Position numbers and translations under genes: made by a program
Part shown: positions 7,507 to 14,612 of the stretch, in pieces
Layout of the letters: every line of letters begins with the position of its first letter
Numbering within the stretch: position 1 is the stretch's first letter
Notes under the pieces: model-generated
Database searches by the model: none
The model's input: only the letters and a program-made list of their open reading frames with translations
Told to the model about the DNA's origin: nothing
Assembly (NCBI RefSeq): GCF_900168205.1
Contig: NZ_FUZE01000027.1
Coordinates: forward strand, 1 to 45,641
Direction: 5' to 3'
Length of the DNA: 45,641 bases
From: Chryseobacterium balustinum
GTDB lineage: Bacteria > Bacteroidota > Bacteroidia > Flavobacteriales > Weeksellaceae

Positions 7507-8992
7507 TTCTTTTTTTCAGCCTCAAAGACAGTCGAAAACGGGTATTGTATTGCTTTTTCTCTACAATATCGGCATGGTGATTAAAAACTTATGGGTTTTT
7601 GTCATCCTTTTTTTTGTCAGAAAAGATAAGATAGAATCTTGGATTATTGTTCTTGCGATTATTGCCGGGCTCTTAATTCTTATCGTTTCTGCGGTTTTAC
7701 AATACTATCATTTTAAATATTATATTGATGAAGAAAACGAAGAATTTGTCATTCATGAAGGAATCATCAATACATCGGTAACTAAAATTAAAAAGGAAAA
7801 TATTCAGGAAGTTAATATTTCACAGCCTTTTGTTCATCGGTTTTTTAATATCTACAAACTCGAAATCGATACTCCTGGAAGCTCTGAAAAAGAAGTCAAA
7901 ATTTCAGCATTGACGAAACAGAACGCAGTTGACCTTAAGAAATATCTTTTAACAGAAACAAAACTCGAAAATACTTTAATAGGGGATATTGAAATTACCG
8001 AAAATCAAGAAGTTGAAAAGCTTCGTTCAATCAAGATTTCAACGCTCAGTATTTTAAAATACGGAATTACTGCGAACTATATTCAAAGCTTTTTTGCACT
8101 GGTCAGTTTACTGATTTATGGATTTTCTGAGCTGACTAATTTGCTTAAAAAAGTTGAATTTGATACGCAATTAGATTACGATACTCTAGAATCACAGTTT
8201 TTGGCATTTTCCATTCCTGTTATTCTTGGAATTGTTGTGGTTGTCATTATTGTAGGAATTCTGATTAATACGGTTCGTACATTGATTAAATTTTTCAACT
8301 TTAAAATCAGCGAAAATAACCAGAGTTTTTCTTTTGAGTACGGATTGTTCAATACCCGAAATTCAATTGTCAACAAATCAAAAGTTCAGGTGATTACTGA
8401 AACACAGAACTGGATTCAGAAGAAAATGAACATTTCTTTTGTGAAATTTCTTCAGATTGGAAAAAATGAGGAAGATGAAAAAAAAGTTGCAGCCGTTCCC
8501 GGAATTAATAATACTGAAAAAGCAAAACTGATTTCAACAATTTGGAATGAAAATCCTGTTTTTGAAAATGAGTTAAAACCAAATTTCAGATTAATTATCG
8601 TCCATACTTTTCAATGGATTGTTATGCCTTTGCTTCTCGTTTTCTTTATTGAAAAAGAGTTATTCGTAAATTATTGGTTTTTAGTGATTGTTTACATTGT
8701 TTTAGCCGAATTATTTATTCTGATTTCTTTCAGAAATTTAAAATTGTTTTACAGCGAAAGATTTATAAGATTAAAATCAGGAATTTGGGACGTCGATAAC
8801 CGAACTTTTGAGGTGGAAAAGCTTCAAACTGTGAAAATTTCTCAGTATTTTTGGCAAAGAAAAACAAACTTAGGAAGTATTACTTTTTATACCTCTGCAG
8901 GACGCTTTAAAATGGTTGCTTTAAACTTTACGAAGCTTAAAAAACTGCTGAATTACTGCATTTATAAAATAGAAATACAAAATAATAAATGA
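7490..8992 (+). CDS. Multi-PH-domain membrane protein (YdbT-like)
   Basis: About 500 residues. I start it at ATG 7490 (MEEEFNSFFQPQRQSKTG), overlapping the preceding gene by 17 bases; the frame is open back to 7415 but the longer form would sit inside the YdbS-like gene. The protein repeats a unit of two transmembrane helices plus a bPH2 domain three times, with domain cores near VIHEGIINTSVTKIKKENIQEV, SFEYGLFNTRNSIVNKSKVQVI and LKSGIWDVDNRTFEVEKLQTVKI. This is the YdbT architecture. Cognates in Firmicutes have been linked to resistance to some peptides, but that should not be carried over without evidence. Confidence 0.85.
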   Translation: MEEEFNSFFQPQRQSKTGIVLLFLYNIGMVIKNLWVFVILFFVRKDKIESWIIVLAIIAGLLILIVSAVLQYYHFKYYIDEENEEFVIHEGIINTSVTKIKKENIQEVNISQPFVHRFFNIYKLEIDTPGSSEKEVKISALTKQNAVDLKKYLLTETKLENTLIGDIEITENQEVEKLRSIKISTLSILKYGITANYIQSFFALVSLLIYGFSELTNLLKKVEFDTQLDYDTLESQFLAFSIPVILGIVVVVIIVGILINTVRTLIKFFNFKISENNQSFSFEYGLFNTRNSIVNKSKVQVITETQNWIQKKMNISFVKFLQIGKNEEDEKKVAAVPGINNTEKAKLISTIWNENPVFENELKPNFRLIIVHTFQWIVMPLLLVFFIEKELFVNYWFLVIVYIVLAELFILISFRNLKLFYSERFIRLKSGIWDVDNRTFEVEKLQTVKISQYFWQRKTNLGSITFYTSAGRFKMVALNFTKLKKLLNYCIYKIEIQNNK

Positions 8993-9050
8993 TAATTGAT
9001 TAACGATAAAAGATATATCATTGATCAATTATCTCTTATCAATTATAATT

Positions 9051-9980
9051 ATGACCGATTGGATAAAAGCCGCAAGGCTGAGAACGTTACCGCTTTCGTT
9101 AAGCGGAATTATCATGGGTTCTTTCATTGCAAAATGGAGACTTAATGAAGATGGAGGGATTTGGGATTGGAAAATCTTTGCATTAGCACTTTTGGTAACT
9201 TTGCTGTATCAGGTTTTATCAAACTATGCGAATGATTACGGAGACGGTGTAAAAGGAACTGATGCCAAAAGAATTGGTGAAGCAGAAGCTAGAGCAGTTG
9301 CATCGGGAAGAATTACTGCACAACAGATGAAAAATGCAGTGATTTTGTTCTCTATTTTATCTTTCGTAGCGACAATTGCCCTTTTATATTTGGCTTTTAT
9401 TCCTGAGTTTATGAATGAATTTTATATTTTCATCGGATTGGGAGTCGCAAGTATTTTGGCAGCAATCGGGTATACGGTAGGTAAAAAACCTTACGGATAT
9501 ATGGGATTGGGCGATGTTTTCGTTTTTATATTCTTTGGTTTGGTTTCGGTTTGCGGAAGTTATTTTCTGTTTACAAAAACTTTTTCTTGGGATATTCTTT
9601 TACCGGGAACAGCAATCGGAATGATGAGTATGGCAGTTTTGAATCTGAACAATATGCGTGACATTGAAAGCGACAGATTATCAGGGAAAAACAGCCTTGC
9701 TTTGAGAATAGGTTTTAGAAATGCAATGATTTATGAAATGATTTTATTGCAGCTTCCTTTGATTTTGATTCTTATATTTTTAGGAGTGAATAACTTCATT
9801 CAATTACAGAAATATTACGTGTTTATGGTAATGATTTTAGTGTTTCCGGTTGCGAAACTGAGAAGAAGCATCATGGCAGTAAAAGAGCCAAAAGAACTCG
9901 ATCCGTTTTTAAAACAGGTAGGAATTCTTACTTTAATGATGGCTGTTTTAACGGCTGTAGGTCTTAATTATTTTAGCTAA
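9051..9980 (+). CDS. menA: 1,4-dihydroxy-2-naphthoate prenyltransferase
   Basis: Integral-membrane UbiA-superfamily enzyme that attaches the polyprenyl tail to dihydroxynaphthoate in menaquinone synthesis. The start is ATG 9051, giving MTDWIKAARLRTLPLSLSGII, the standard MenA N-terminus; the frame opens earlier at 9021 inside a short inverted repeat. The first Asp-rich prenyl-diphosphate motif is NYANDYGDGVKGTDAKR (near residue 60). The second is NLNNMRDIESDRLSGKNSLALRIG (near 205). Eight to nine helices are expected. It is the second menaquinone gene of the window after menB. Confidence 0.95.
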   Translation: MTDWIKAARLRTLPLSLSGIIMGSFIAKWRLNEDGGIWDWKIFALALLVTLLYQVLSNYANDYGDGVKGTDAKRIGEAEARAVASGRITAQQMKNAVILFSILSFVATIALLYLAFIPEFMNEFYIFIGLGVASILAAIGYTVGKKPYGYMGLGDVFVFIFFGLVSVCGSYFLFTKTFSWDILLPGTAIGMMSMAVLNLNNMRDIESDRLSGKNSLALRIGFRNAMIYEMILLQLPLILILIFLGVNNFIQLQKYYVFMVMILVFPVAKLRRSIMAVKEPKELDPFLKQVGILTLMMAVLTAVGLNYFS

Positions 9981-9991
9981 AATTTTCTGTT

Positions 9992-10438
9992 ATGGAATCT
10001 AAAATATTTGTTCAGGCTCAGATGTTAATCAGAAAAACAATTCAAGAGGTTTTTGACGCATTTATCGACCCTGAAATTACTACCAATTTTTGGTTTACAA
10101 AATCAACTGGCAAGCTGGAAGAAGGTAAAACAATTACGTGGGAATGGGAAATGTACGGTGCAAAATCTGAAGTAAAAGTTCTCCAGATTATTCCAAATCA
10201 ATTGATAAAAACAGAGTGGGGATTGTTTTCCAACAATGTAGATTACGAGTTTAAGGAAATGGAAAAAGGAACTTTAGTTATTATTAAAAGCTACGGATAT
10301 TCTGAGACAGGAGAAGATCTTTTATCTGTAATCAATGACAATACAGGAGGTTTTACAACGGTTTTAGATGGTTGTAAAGCATACTTAGAACATGGAGTTA
10401 ATTTGAGATTGATAGAGGATAAATTTCCTTCGAAATAA
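9992..10438 (+). CDS. SRPBCC / AHSA1-like protein
   Basis: A 148-residue START-like (SRPBCC) protein related to the C-terminal domain of the Hsp90 activator Aha1. Typical features are the opening strand and helix VQAQMLIRKTIQEVFDAFIDPEITTNFWF, the GKLEEGKTITWEWEMYGA strand pair and a long C-terminal helix (VLDGCKAYLEHGVNLRLIEDKFP). These domains bind hydrophobic ligands; the ligand here is unknown. It follows menA by 11 bases and is likely in the same transcript. Confidence 0.85.
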   Translation: MESKIFVQAQMLIRKTIQEVFDAFIDPEITTNFWFTKSTGKLEEGKTITWEWEMYGAKSEVKVLQIIPNQLIKTEWGLFSNNVDYEFKEMEKGTLVIIKSYGYSETGEDLLSVINDNTGGFTTVLDGCKAYLEHGVNLRLIEDKFPSK

Positions 10439-10445
10439 TTTGAAC

Positions 10446-10530
10446 AAACACAAATAACACTGATTTTTTTCACGAATAACACTATTAAAATTAGTGGAAA
10501 CTTGTGAAAATATTTGAGCCATTTGTGTTT
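10446..10530. repeat. Imperfect hairpin repeat (AAACACAAAT / ATTTGTGTTT)
   Basis: Perfect outer arms of 10 bp (10446-10455 with 10521-10530) enclose an inner pair built from TTTTCAC with GTGAAAA and CACTA with TTAGTG. The whole 85-base element could fold into one long interrupted hairpin. It lies between the AHSA1-like and UPF0173 genes and resembles dispersed intergenic elements of this group. Confidence 0.65.
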
Positions 10531-10555
10531 AAATATTTAACAAAAATAAATTAAA

Positions 10556-11242
10556 ATGAAAATACAATACTTAGGACAAAACTGTTTTTTGTTCACGTAC
10601 AAAGACAAAAAAATTCTTTGTGATCCTTTTTACAACTATAAAAAAGCTGAATCTGGATTTGATATTTCAGCTCAGAAAATCGATTGTATTTTAATCACTC
10701 ACGCTCACGGAGATCATATCGCAGATGTAGGAGAAGTTTTGCAGCATTATCCTGAAGCCACTATTATCGGTCAGCCGGAAATCTGTGCTTACTTTAAAAA
10801 TGCAAAAAATAAAGATGATGTGAATTTAGGAGGATCTGCAAAAATTGATGATCTTAAAATTTCTATGGTTCCGGCTCATCATACAAGTTCATTTCCTGAT
10901 GGAAGCTACGGTGGTGTGCCTGTAGGATATATTTTCAGACTTCCTGAAGGTAAAAACGTGTATTTGGCTGGCGATACAGGAGTAATGGCAGATATGCAGT
11001 TGTTTCCGGCATTGTACGGGGATTTAGATCTTTCAATTCTTCCAATTGGCGGTCATTATACGATGTGTGCAAGAAAAGCAGCTTTTGCAGCGTCAGAATT
11101 ATTGAAAACTCCAAAAGTAATCGGATGTCATTTTGATACTTTCCCAGCAATTGAAATTAATCATGATAGTGCAACGAAGCATTTTGCTGATAAGAATGTT
11201 GAATTGGTTTTACCTAAACTCGGAGAAAGCTTCGAGATATAG
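10556..11242 (+). CDS. UPF0173 metal-dependent hydrolase
   Basis: A 228-residue metallo-beta-lactamase-fold protein. The binuclear metal signature HxHxDH is at residues 49-54 (LITHAHGDHIADV), further ligands appear in VPAHHTSS and in YLAGDTGVMADM, and a late histidine sits in VIGCHFDTFP. It belongs to the UPF0173 group, whose physiological substrate is unknown. The gene is separated from the preceding one by the hairpin repeat, so it may have its own promoter. Confidence 0.92.
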   Translation: MKIQYLGQNCFLFTYKDKKILCDPFYNYKKAESGFDISAQKIDCILITHAHGDHIADVGEVLQHYPEATIIGQPEICAYFKNAKNKDDVNLGGSAKIDDLKISMVPAHHTSSFPDGSYGGVPVGYIFRLPEGKNVYLAGDTGVMADMQLFPALYGDLDLSILPIGGHYTMCARKAAFAASELLKTPKVIGCHFDTFPAIEINHDSATKHFADKNVELVLPKLGESFEI

Positions 11243-11299
11243 CAAAAAAAAATTAAGAGATTAAGTAATTTAAATAAAATCATCTTAATCTCTTAATTT
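11241..11299 (-). terminator. Terminator beyond ffs
   Basis: A perfect 16-bp stem (11250-11265 with 11284-11299) with an 18-base loop. Read on the minus strand it is followed by a long T-run (11252-11244), so it best serves as a back-up terminator for transcripts leaving ffs. On the plus strand it could also end the UPF0173 transcript, but no T-run follows in that direction. Confidence 0.7.
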
Positions 11300-11307
11300 A
11301 TAAAATA

Positions 11308-11406
11308 AAAAAATGGCAAGCTACCTAAATCACACCGCTCAACCAATTACCTTTGCTGCGTTCCCACCCTGGAGGATTCTCAGGAGCTGGTTGTTTAGGA
11401 CTTGCC
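11308..11406 (-). ncRNA. ffs: Signal recognition particle RNA, small type (4.5S-like)
   Basis: Read on the minus strand, the sequence carries the conserved SRP domain IV: CTCCAGGGTGGGAACGCAGC, with the Ffh-binding internal loop and the GGAA-type tetraloop. The flanks pair as expected: GGCAAG at the 5' end with CTTGCC at the 3' end, CCTAAA with TTTAGG, and AACCA with TGGTT. The 3' stem is followed by seven T residues. The length of about 99 nt fits the bacterial small form, without an Alu domain. It acts with Ffh and FtsY in co-translational membrane targeting. A TATCTTTG box ends five bases before the predicted 5' end. Confidence 0.93.
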
Positions 11407-11410
11407 GTTG

Positions 11411-11418
11411 CAAAGATA
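11411..11418 (-). promoter_or_regulatory. TAnnTTTG promoter box of ffs
   Basis: TATCTTTG on the minus strand, placed so that transcription would begin at or next to the GGCAAG end of the SRP RNA. The close fit between box and RNA end supports both calls. Confidence 0.75.
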
Positions 11419-11539
11419 GGAACTTATTTTAAAATTAAAAATATTATTACAGAAAAAATCTTTAAAAATCCCTTTATTAAGGCTAAAACGCTGAAATTTA
11501 GAGCGATATTTTTTAAGAAATTTTCTAAAAATTAGAATT

Positions 11540-12136
11540 ATGACGAAAAGTCCACTTACCCTAGGAATTTTATTGTATGCCGTTACAATGGCAATCTTTT
11601 TTGTAGTCTACACATTTTTTTCAGGTATTGAATATTTTGATACTACACTGAAAGTCAATGCTTTTGTTTTGCCAATTGTCTATGTTTTATTTGCTTTTTG
11701 GTCTGTAAAATCTCATTGGAATAACCATCAAATGGATTTTAAAGAAGCTTTTAAAAGAGCGTTTGTGCCAATGTTTGTAGGTGGAATTTTATCTATCGTA
11801 AGTATCTTTTCTTTCTTAAATTTCATCGATACGGATGCGAAAAAACTATTAAATTACCAATATGTACACCGCCAAAAATCTGAATTAGATAAAGAATATC
11901 AGTCAGCAAAAAAGATTCTGAAGCATCAAAAAGACATTGATGAGCTGGAGCAAAAATATCAGGAAGGTCTTCAAAGGTTTGATCCTGCGACGATAAAAGA
12001 TAAAGATATGCTTACGGCGAGTCATTTTTCAGGATATTTTGCAGCAATTCTTATATTTTACGTAATTTTGTCTGTCTTTTTTGGAGCGTTTTTCAGAAAA
12101 AAAACAAACCATCAGGAAGTAATTAATCAAGAATAA
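11540..12136 (+). CDS. DUF4199 membrane protein
   Basis: A 198-residue inner-membrane protein with three N-terminal helices (about 7-30, 41-56 and 73-92), a charged helical stretch (QKSELDKEYQSAKKILKHQKDIDELEQKYQ, probably coiled coil, 111-140) and a C-terminal helix (164-185). This matches the DUF4199 family, common in Bacteroidota. It precedes the glycosyltransferase gene by 16 bases; that neighbourhood recurs in flavobacteria and suggests a role in glycan or lipid carrier handling, which is inference only. Confidence 0.82.
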   Translation: MTKSPLTLGILLYAVTMAIFFVVYTFFSGIEYFDTTLKVNAFVLPIVYVLFAFWSVKSHWNNHQMDFKEAFKRAFVPMFVGGILSIVSIFSFLNFIDTDAKKLLNYQYVHRQKSELDKEYQSAKKILKHQKDIDELEQKYQEGLQRFDPATIKDKDMLTASHFSGYFAAILIFYVILSVFFGAFFRKKTNHQEVINQE

Positions 12137-12152
12137 TTTTTATTAAAATTAA

Positions 12153-13103
12153 ATGAATTTATCTATAGTAATTCCGTTACTCAACGAAGAGGAGTCTCTC
12201 GAAGAGTTGTTTACAAGAATCGACAACGTTTGCAAAACCAGTAACTTATCTTATGAAGTTTGGTTTATCGATGACGGAAGTACAGATTTGTCGTGGAGCA
12301 TTATTGAGAATTTAAAAGTGCAGCATCCACAAATCCACGGAATAAAATTTTCCAGAAATTACGGAAAATCTCAGGCTTTACATGCTGCTTTTGAAAGAGC
12401 ACACGGTGATGTTGTTATCACTATGGATGCCGATTTACAAGATTTCCCGGAAGAAATTCCTGAGCTTTACAGAATGGTGATTGAAGACAATTATGACATT
12501 GTTTCGGGTTGGAAGAAGAAACGTTTTGATAATGTAATGACCAAAAATATTCCTTCAAAACTCTTCAACGCTGCGGCAAGAAAAGTTTCAGGAGTTTATT
12601 TGCACGACTTCAACTGTGGTCTGAAAGCTTATAAAAAACAGGTTGTAAAATCTATCGATGTTTATGGAGATATGCACCGTTATATTCCCGTTTTAGCTGC
12701 TAATGCAGGTTTCAGAAGAATTACAGAAAAAGAAGTTCCGCATCAGGCAAGACCTTATGGAACCTCAAAATTTGGAACTGAAAGATTCGTGCGAGGATTT
12801 TTAGATTTGGTAACCCTTTGGTTTGTAAGTCGTTTTGGCGGTAGACCAATGCACTTTTTCGGAGCAGTAGGAACCATTATGTTTATTGTAGGTTTTCTTT
12901 CAGCTTTTTGGTTGGGAATTTCGAAACTGATTGATGTAGCAAGAGGAATTTACGGACATTTAATTACCAATAATCCTTGGTTTTTTATTGCATTAACCAT
13001 GATGTTGATGGGAACTTTGCTTTTCATTGCAGGATTCTTGGGAGAAATGATCATCAGAACCAACAGAGAACATAAGAATTATAATATTGACGAAGTGATA
13101 TAA
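12153..13103 (+). CDS. Family 2 glycosyltransferase, polyprenyl-phosphate type
   Basis: A 316-residue GT-A glycosyltransferase of the DPM1/ArnC/GtrB type, which loads a sugar from a nucleotide donor on to undecaprenyl phosphate at the inner membrane. Visible motifs are VIPLLNEEESLEELF at the N-terminus, FIDDGSTDLSW (donor binding), MDADLQDFPEEIPELY (metal-binding DxD-like) and the HDFNCGLKAYKK acceptor region. Two C-terminal helices (about 233-260 and 275-300) anchor it. It probably shares a transcript with the DUF4199 gene before it and the lipoprotein gene five bases after it. Confidence 0.9.
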   Translation: MNLSIVIPLLNEEESLEELFTRIDNVCKTSNLSYEVWFIDDGSTDLSWSIIENLKVQHPQIHGIKFSRNYGKSQALHAAFERAHGDVVITMDADLQDFPEEIPELYRMVIEDNYDIVSGWKKKRFDNVMTKNIPSKLFNAAARKVSGVYLHDFNCGLKAYKKQVVKSIDVYGDMHRYIPVLAANAGFRRITEKEVPHQARPYGTSKFGTERFVRGFLDLVTLWFVSRFGGRPMHFFGAVGTIMFIVGFLSAFWLGISKLIDVARGIYGHLITNNPWFFIALTMMLMGTLLFIAGFLGEMIIRTNREHKNYNIDEVI

Positions 13104-13108
13104 GCTGT

Positions 13109-13492
13109 ATGAAATTTTATCTATTAATTCTATGTACCTTGTTTCTATCATGTTCAGAAGTGAAACAGACAGAGCCGATAACTTCGCAATGGGAATTTAT
13201 CAGCATTAATGAAGGCGAAAGATACGAAGTTGATGCTAAAATGTTGAATAACATCAACGAAGAGTATGGTACTGGTACATTGGAATTTAAAGATGATTTG
13301 TCTTTTTTATCGTTGGGAAACAAAAATAAGAGTGAGGGTACTTATGCTTTAAAAAATAACACTTTGGTTATGCAATATTCTAATCTGCCTGAGCCAATAA
13401 AGTTTAATTATTCTGTTGTTGACAAAAAATATTTGCTTTTAAGAAACACTGATGGTAAAAAATTAACATGGCTTTATAAAAAAAGTAAATAA
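13109..13492 (+). CDS. Small lipoprotein of unknown function
   Basis: A 127-residue protein with signal peptide and lipobox (MKFYLLILCTLFLSCSE, C15). The mature part carries WEFISINEGERYEV, GTLEFKDDLSFLSL, GTYALKNNTLVMQY and a closing strand, a pattern like the short lipocalin-like stress lipoproteins of flavobacteria. No specific ligand can be named. Its stop codon overlaps the next start by one base (TAATG), so translation is coupled to the GIN-domain lipoprotein gene. Confidence 0.78.
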   Translation: MKFYLLILCTLFLSCSEVKQTEPITSQWEFISINEGERYEVDAKMLNNINEEYGTGTLEFKDDLSFLSLGNKNKSEGTYALKNNTLVMQYSNLPEPIKFNYSVVDKKYLLLRNTDGKKLTWLYKKSK

Positions 13493-14190
13493 TGAAAAAA
13501 ATAGTTGTAGGAGTAAGTTTACTGGCTATATTTTCCTGTGGTAAGATTTCTCCAAAAGGAAATTTAGAGAAGAAAGAAATTGATGTTGAAGAATTCGTAA
13601 ACCTTGACCTTGAAGGGAAATTTCGGGTATTTTATGCAAGAGGTCCGAAAAATTTTGTAGAAGTAGAAACCTACCCGAATATAGCCGGAAATCTAAACAT
13701 TGATGTGGATGATAAAACCCTTTCCATCAAAGAAAGTCGAAAAACAAAAGGCGTTGATTTTTATAATATTACGATTTATTCAAAATATAATTTGGAAAAA
13801 ATTTCAATTTCTGATTCTGTGGAAATGAATATTTCGAGTGAAATTAAGACCGATAATTTCAAATTAAATTTAAAAAATTACGCTACTTTTATGGGTTCAT
13901 TGAACACAAGAAGAGCGGAAATTGATATGCAGAATAGAAGCCGCGCCAATTTTTTAGGTGAAACTAAAGATGCGGTAATAAAAATCTCAGATACAGCAAG
14001 CTTAATTGCTCCTTACTGGAAAATTGTCAATCTGAATGTAGATTCTCAAAACGGAAACTATGCAGAAGTCAATGTAAAAGATACGCTGAAAGGAACGGTG
14101 AAAAATACAGCGAAATTTGTGTATTATAATGATCCGATCAGAGCTTTTAAAGTTGATAAAACTACGAGAGTAGAGAATAAAAAACTGTAA
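13492..14190 (+). CDS. GIN-domain (DUF2807) lipoprotein
   Basis: A 232-residue lipoprotein (lipobox IFSCGK, C16). The mature protein reads as a right-handed beta-solenoid of the putative auto-transporter adhesin head GIN type (DUF2807): VNLDLEGKFRVFYARG, VEVETYPNIAGNLNIDV, LEKISISDSVEMNISS, LNLKNYATFMGS and later repeats of about 20 residues. Such proteins are frequent in Bacteroidota envelopes; no binding partner is known. It is coupled to the preceding lipoprotein gene by the TAATG overlap. Confidence 0.8.
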   Translation: MKKIVVGVSLLAIFSCGKISPKGNLEKKEIDVEEFVNLDLEGKFRVFYARGPKNFVEVETYPNIAGNLNIDVDDKTLSIKESRKTKGVDFYNITIYSKYNLEKISISDSVEMNISSEIKTDNFKLNLKNYATFMGSLNTRRAEIDMQNRSRANFLGETKDAVIKISDTASLIAPYWKIVNLNVDSQNGNYAEVNVKDTLKGTVKNTAKFVYYNDPIRAFKVDKTTRVENKKL

Positions 14191-14248
14191 TAGAAAAACA
14201 TATAAAAAAGAAAAAACAATTTTTGGTGAAAGTCAATAATTTTAATAA

Positions 14249-14596
14249 ATGATGAAAAAAATAGCGATAATTTCAATTTTAAACATTTTTTTAATTTCCT
14301 GTGTATCCACAAAAGTAAGTTCAAAAAACGATTATGATTATACGGTTTTAAAGAATAATTCAAAATATATTATTGAAACAAAAGACGGTAAAAAAATAAG
14401 ACAGTTTGAGTTTCTAAATCAAACCGAGAATGCAATTATCGGAAAACAAGAAAATTCAGAAGTTCAAATTGAGAAAAATAATATTGATAAAATTCTAAAG
14501 CCAAGTACAGGAAAAACTATTCCTCTGGTTGTAGGAATAGTTGGAGCTGCTGTTTTAATACCGGCTTATGTTGGTAATAAACCTGTTGGACAATAA
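14249..14596 (+). CDS. Small lipoprotein with C-terminal hydrophobic tail
   Basis: A 115-residue protein with N-terminal signal and lipobox (NIFLISCVS, C18). A charged middle (VLKNNSKYIIETKDGKKIRQFEF) is followed by a hydrophobic helix at about 91-107 (TIPLVVGIVGAAVLIPAYVG). The lipobox plus a late hydrophobic helix is unusual and suggests double anchoring or a pilot-like protein. I do not recognise a named family. The start could be either of two adjacent ATGs (14249 or 14252). Confidence 0.7.
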   Translation: MMKKIAIISILNIFLISCVSTKVSSKNDYDYTVLKNNSKYIIETKDGKKIRQFEFLNQTENAIIGKQENSEVQIEKNNIDKILKPSTGKTIPLVVGIVGAAVLIPAYVGNKPVGQ

Positions 14597-14612
14597 TAAA
14601 AAAATATAAATA

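Noticed and set aside
8991..9046. Inverted repeat GATAATTGAT / ATCAATTATC before menA as a regulatory RNA
   Set aside because: It is short and AT-only with a third degenerate copy; more likely simple repeat slippage than a riboswitch.
11353..11535. Plus-strand frame of 60 codons
   Set aside because: It lies across the SRP RNA on the opposite strand and its promoter; the translation has no family character.
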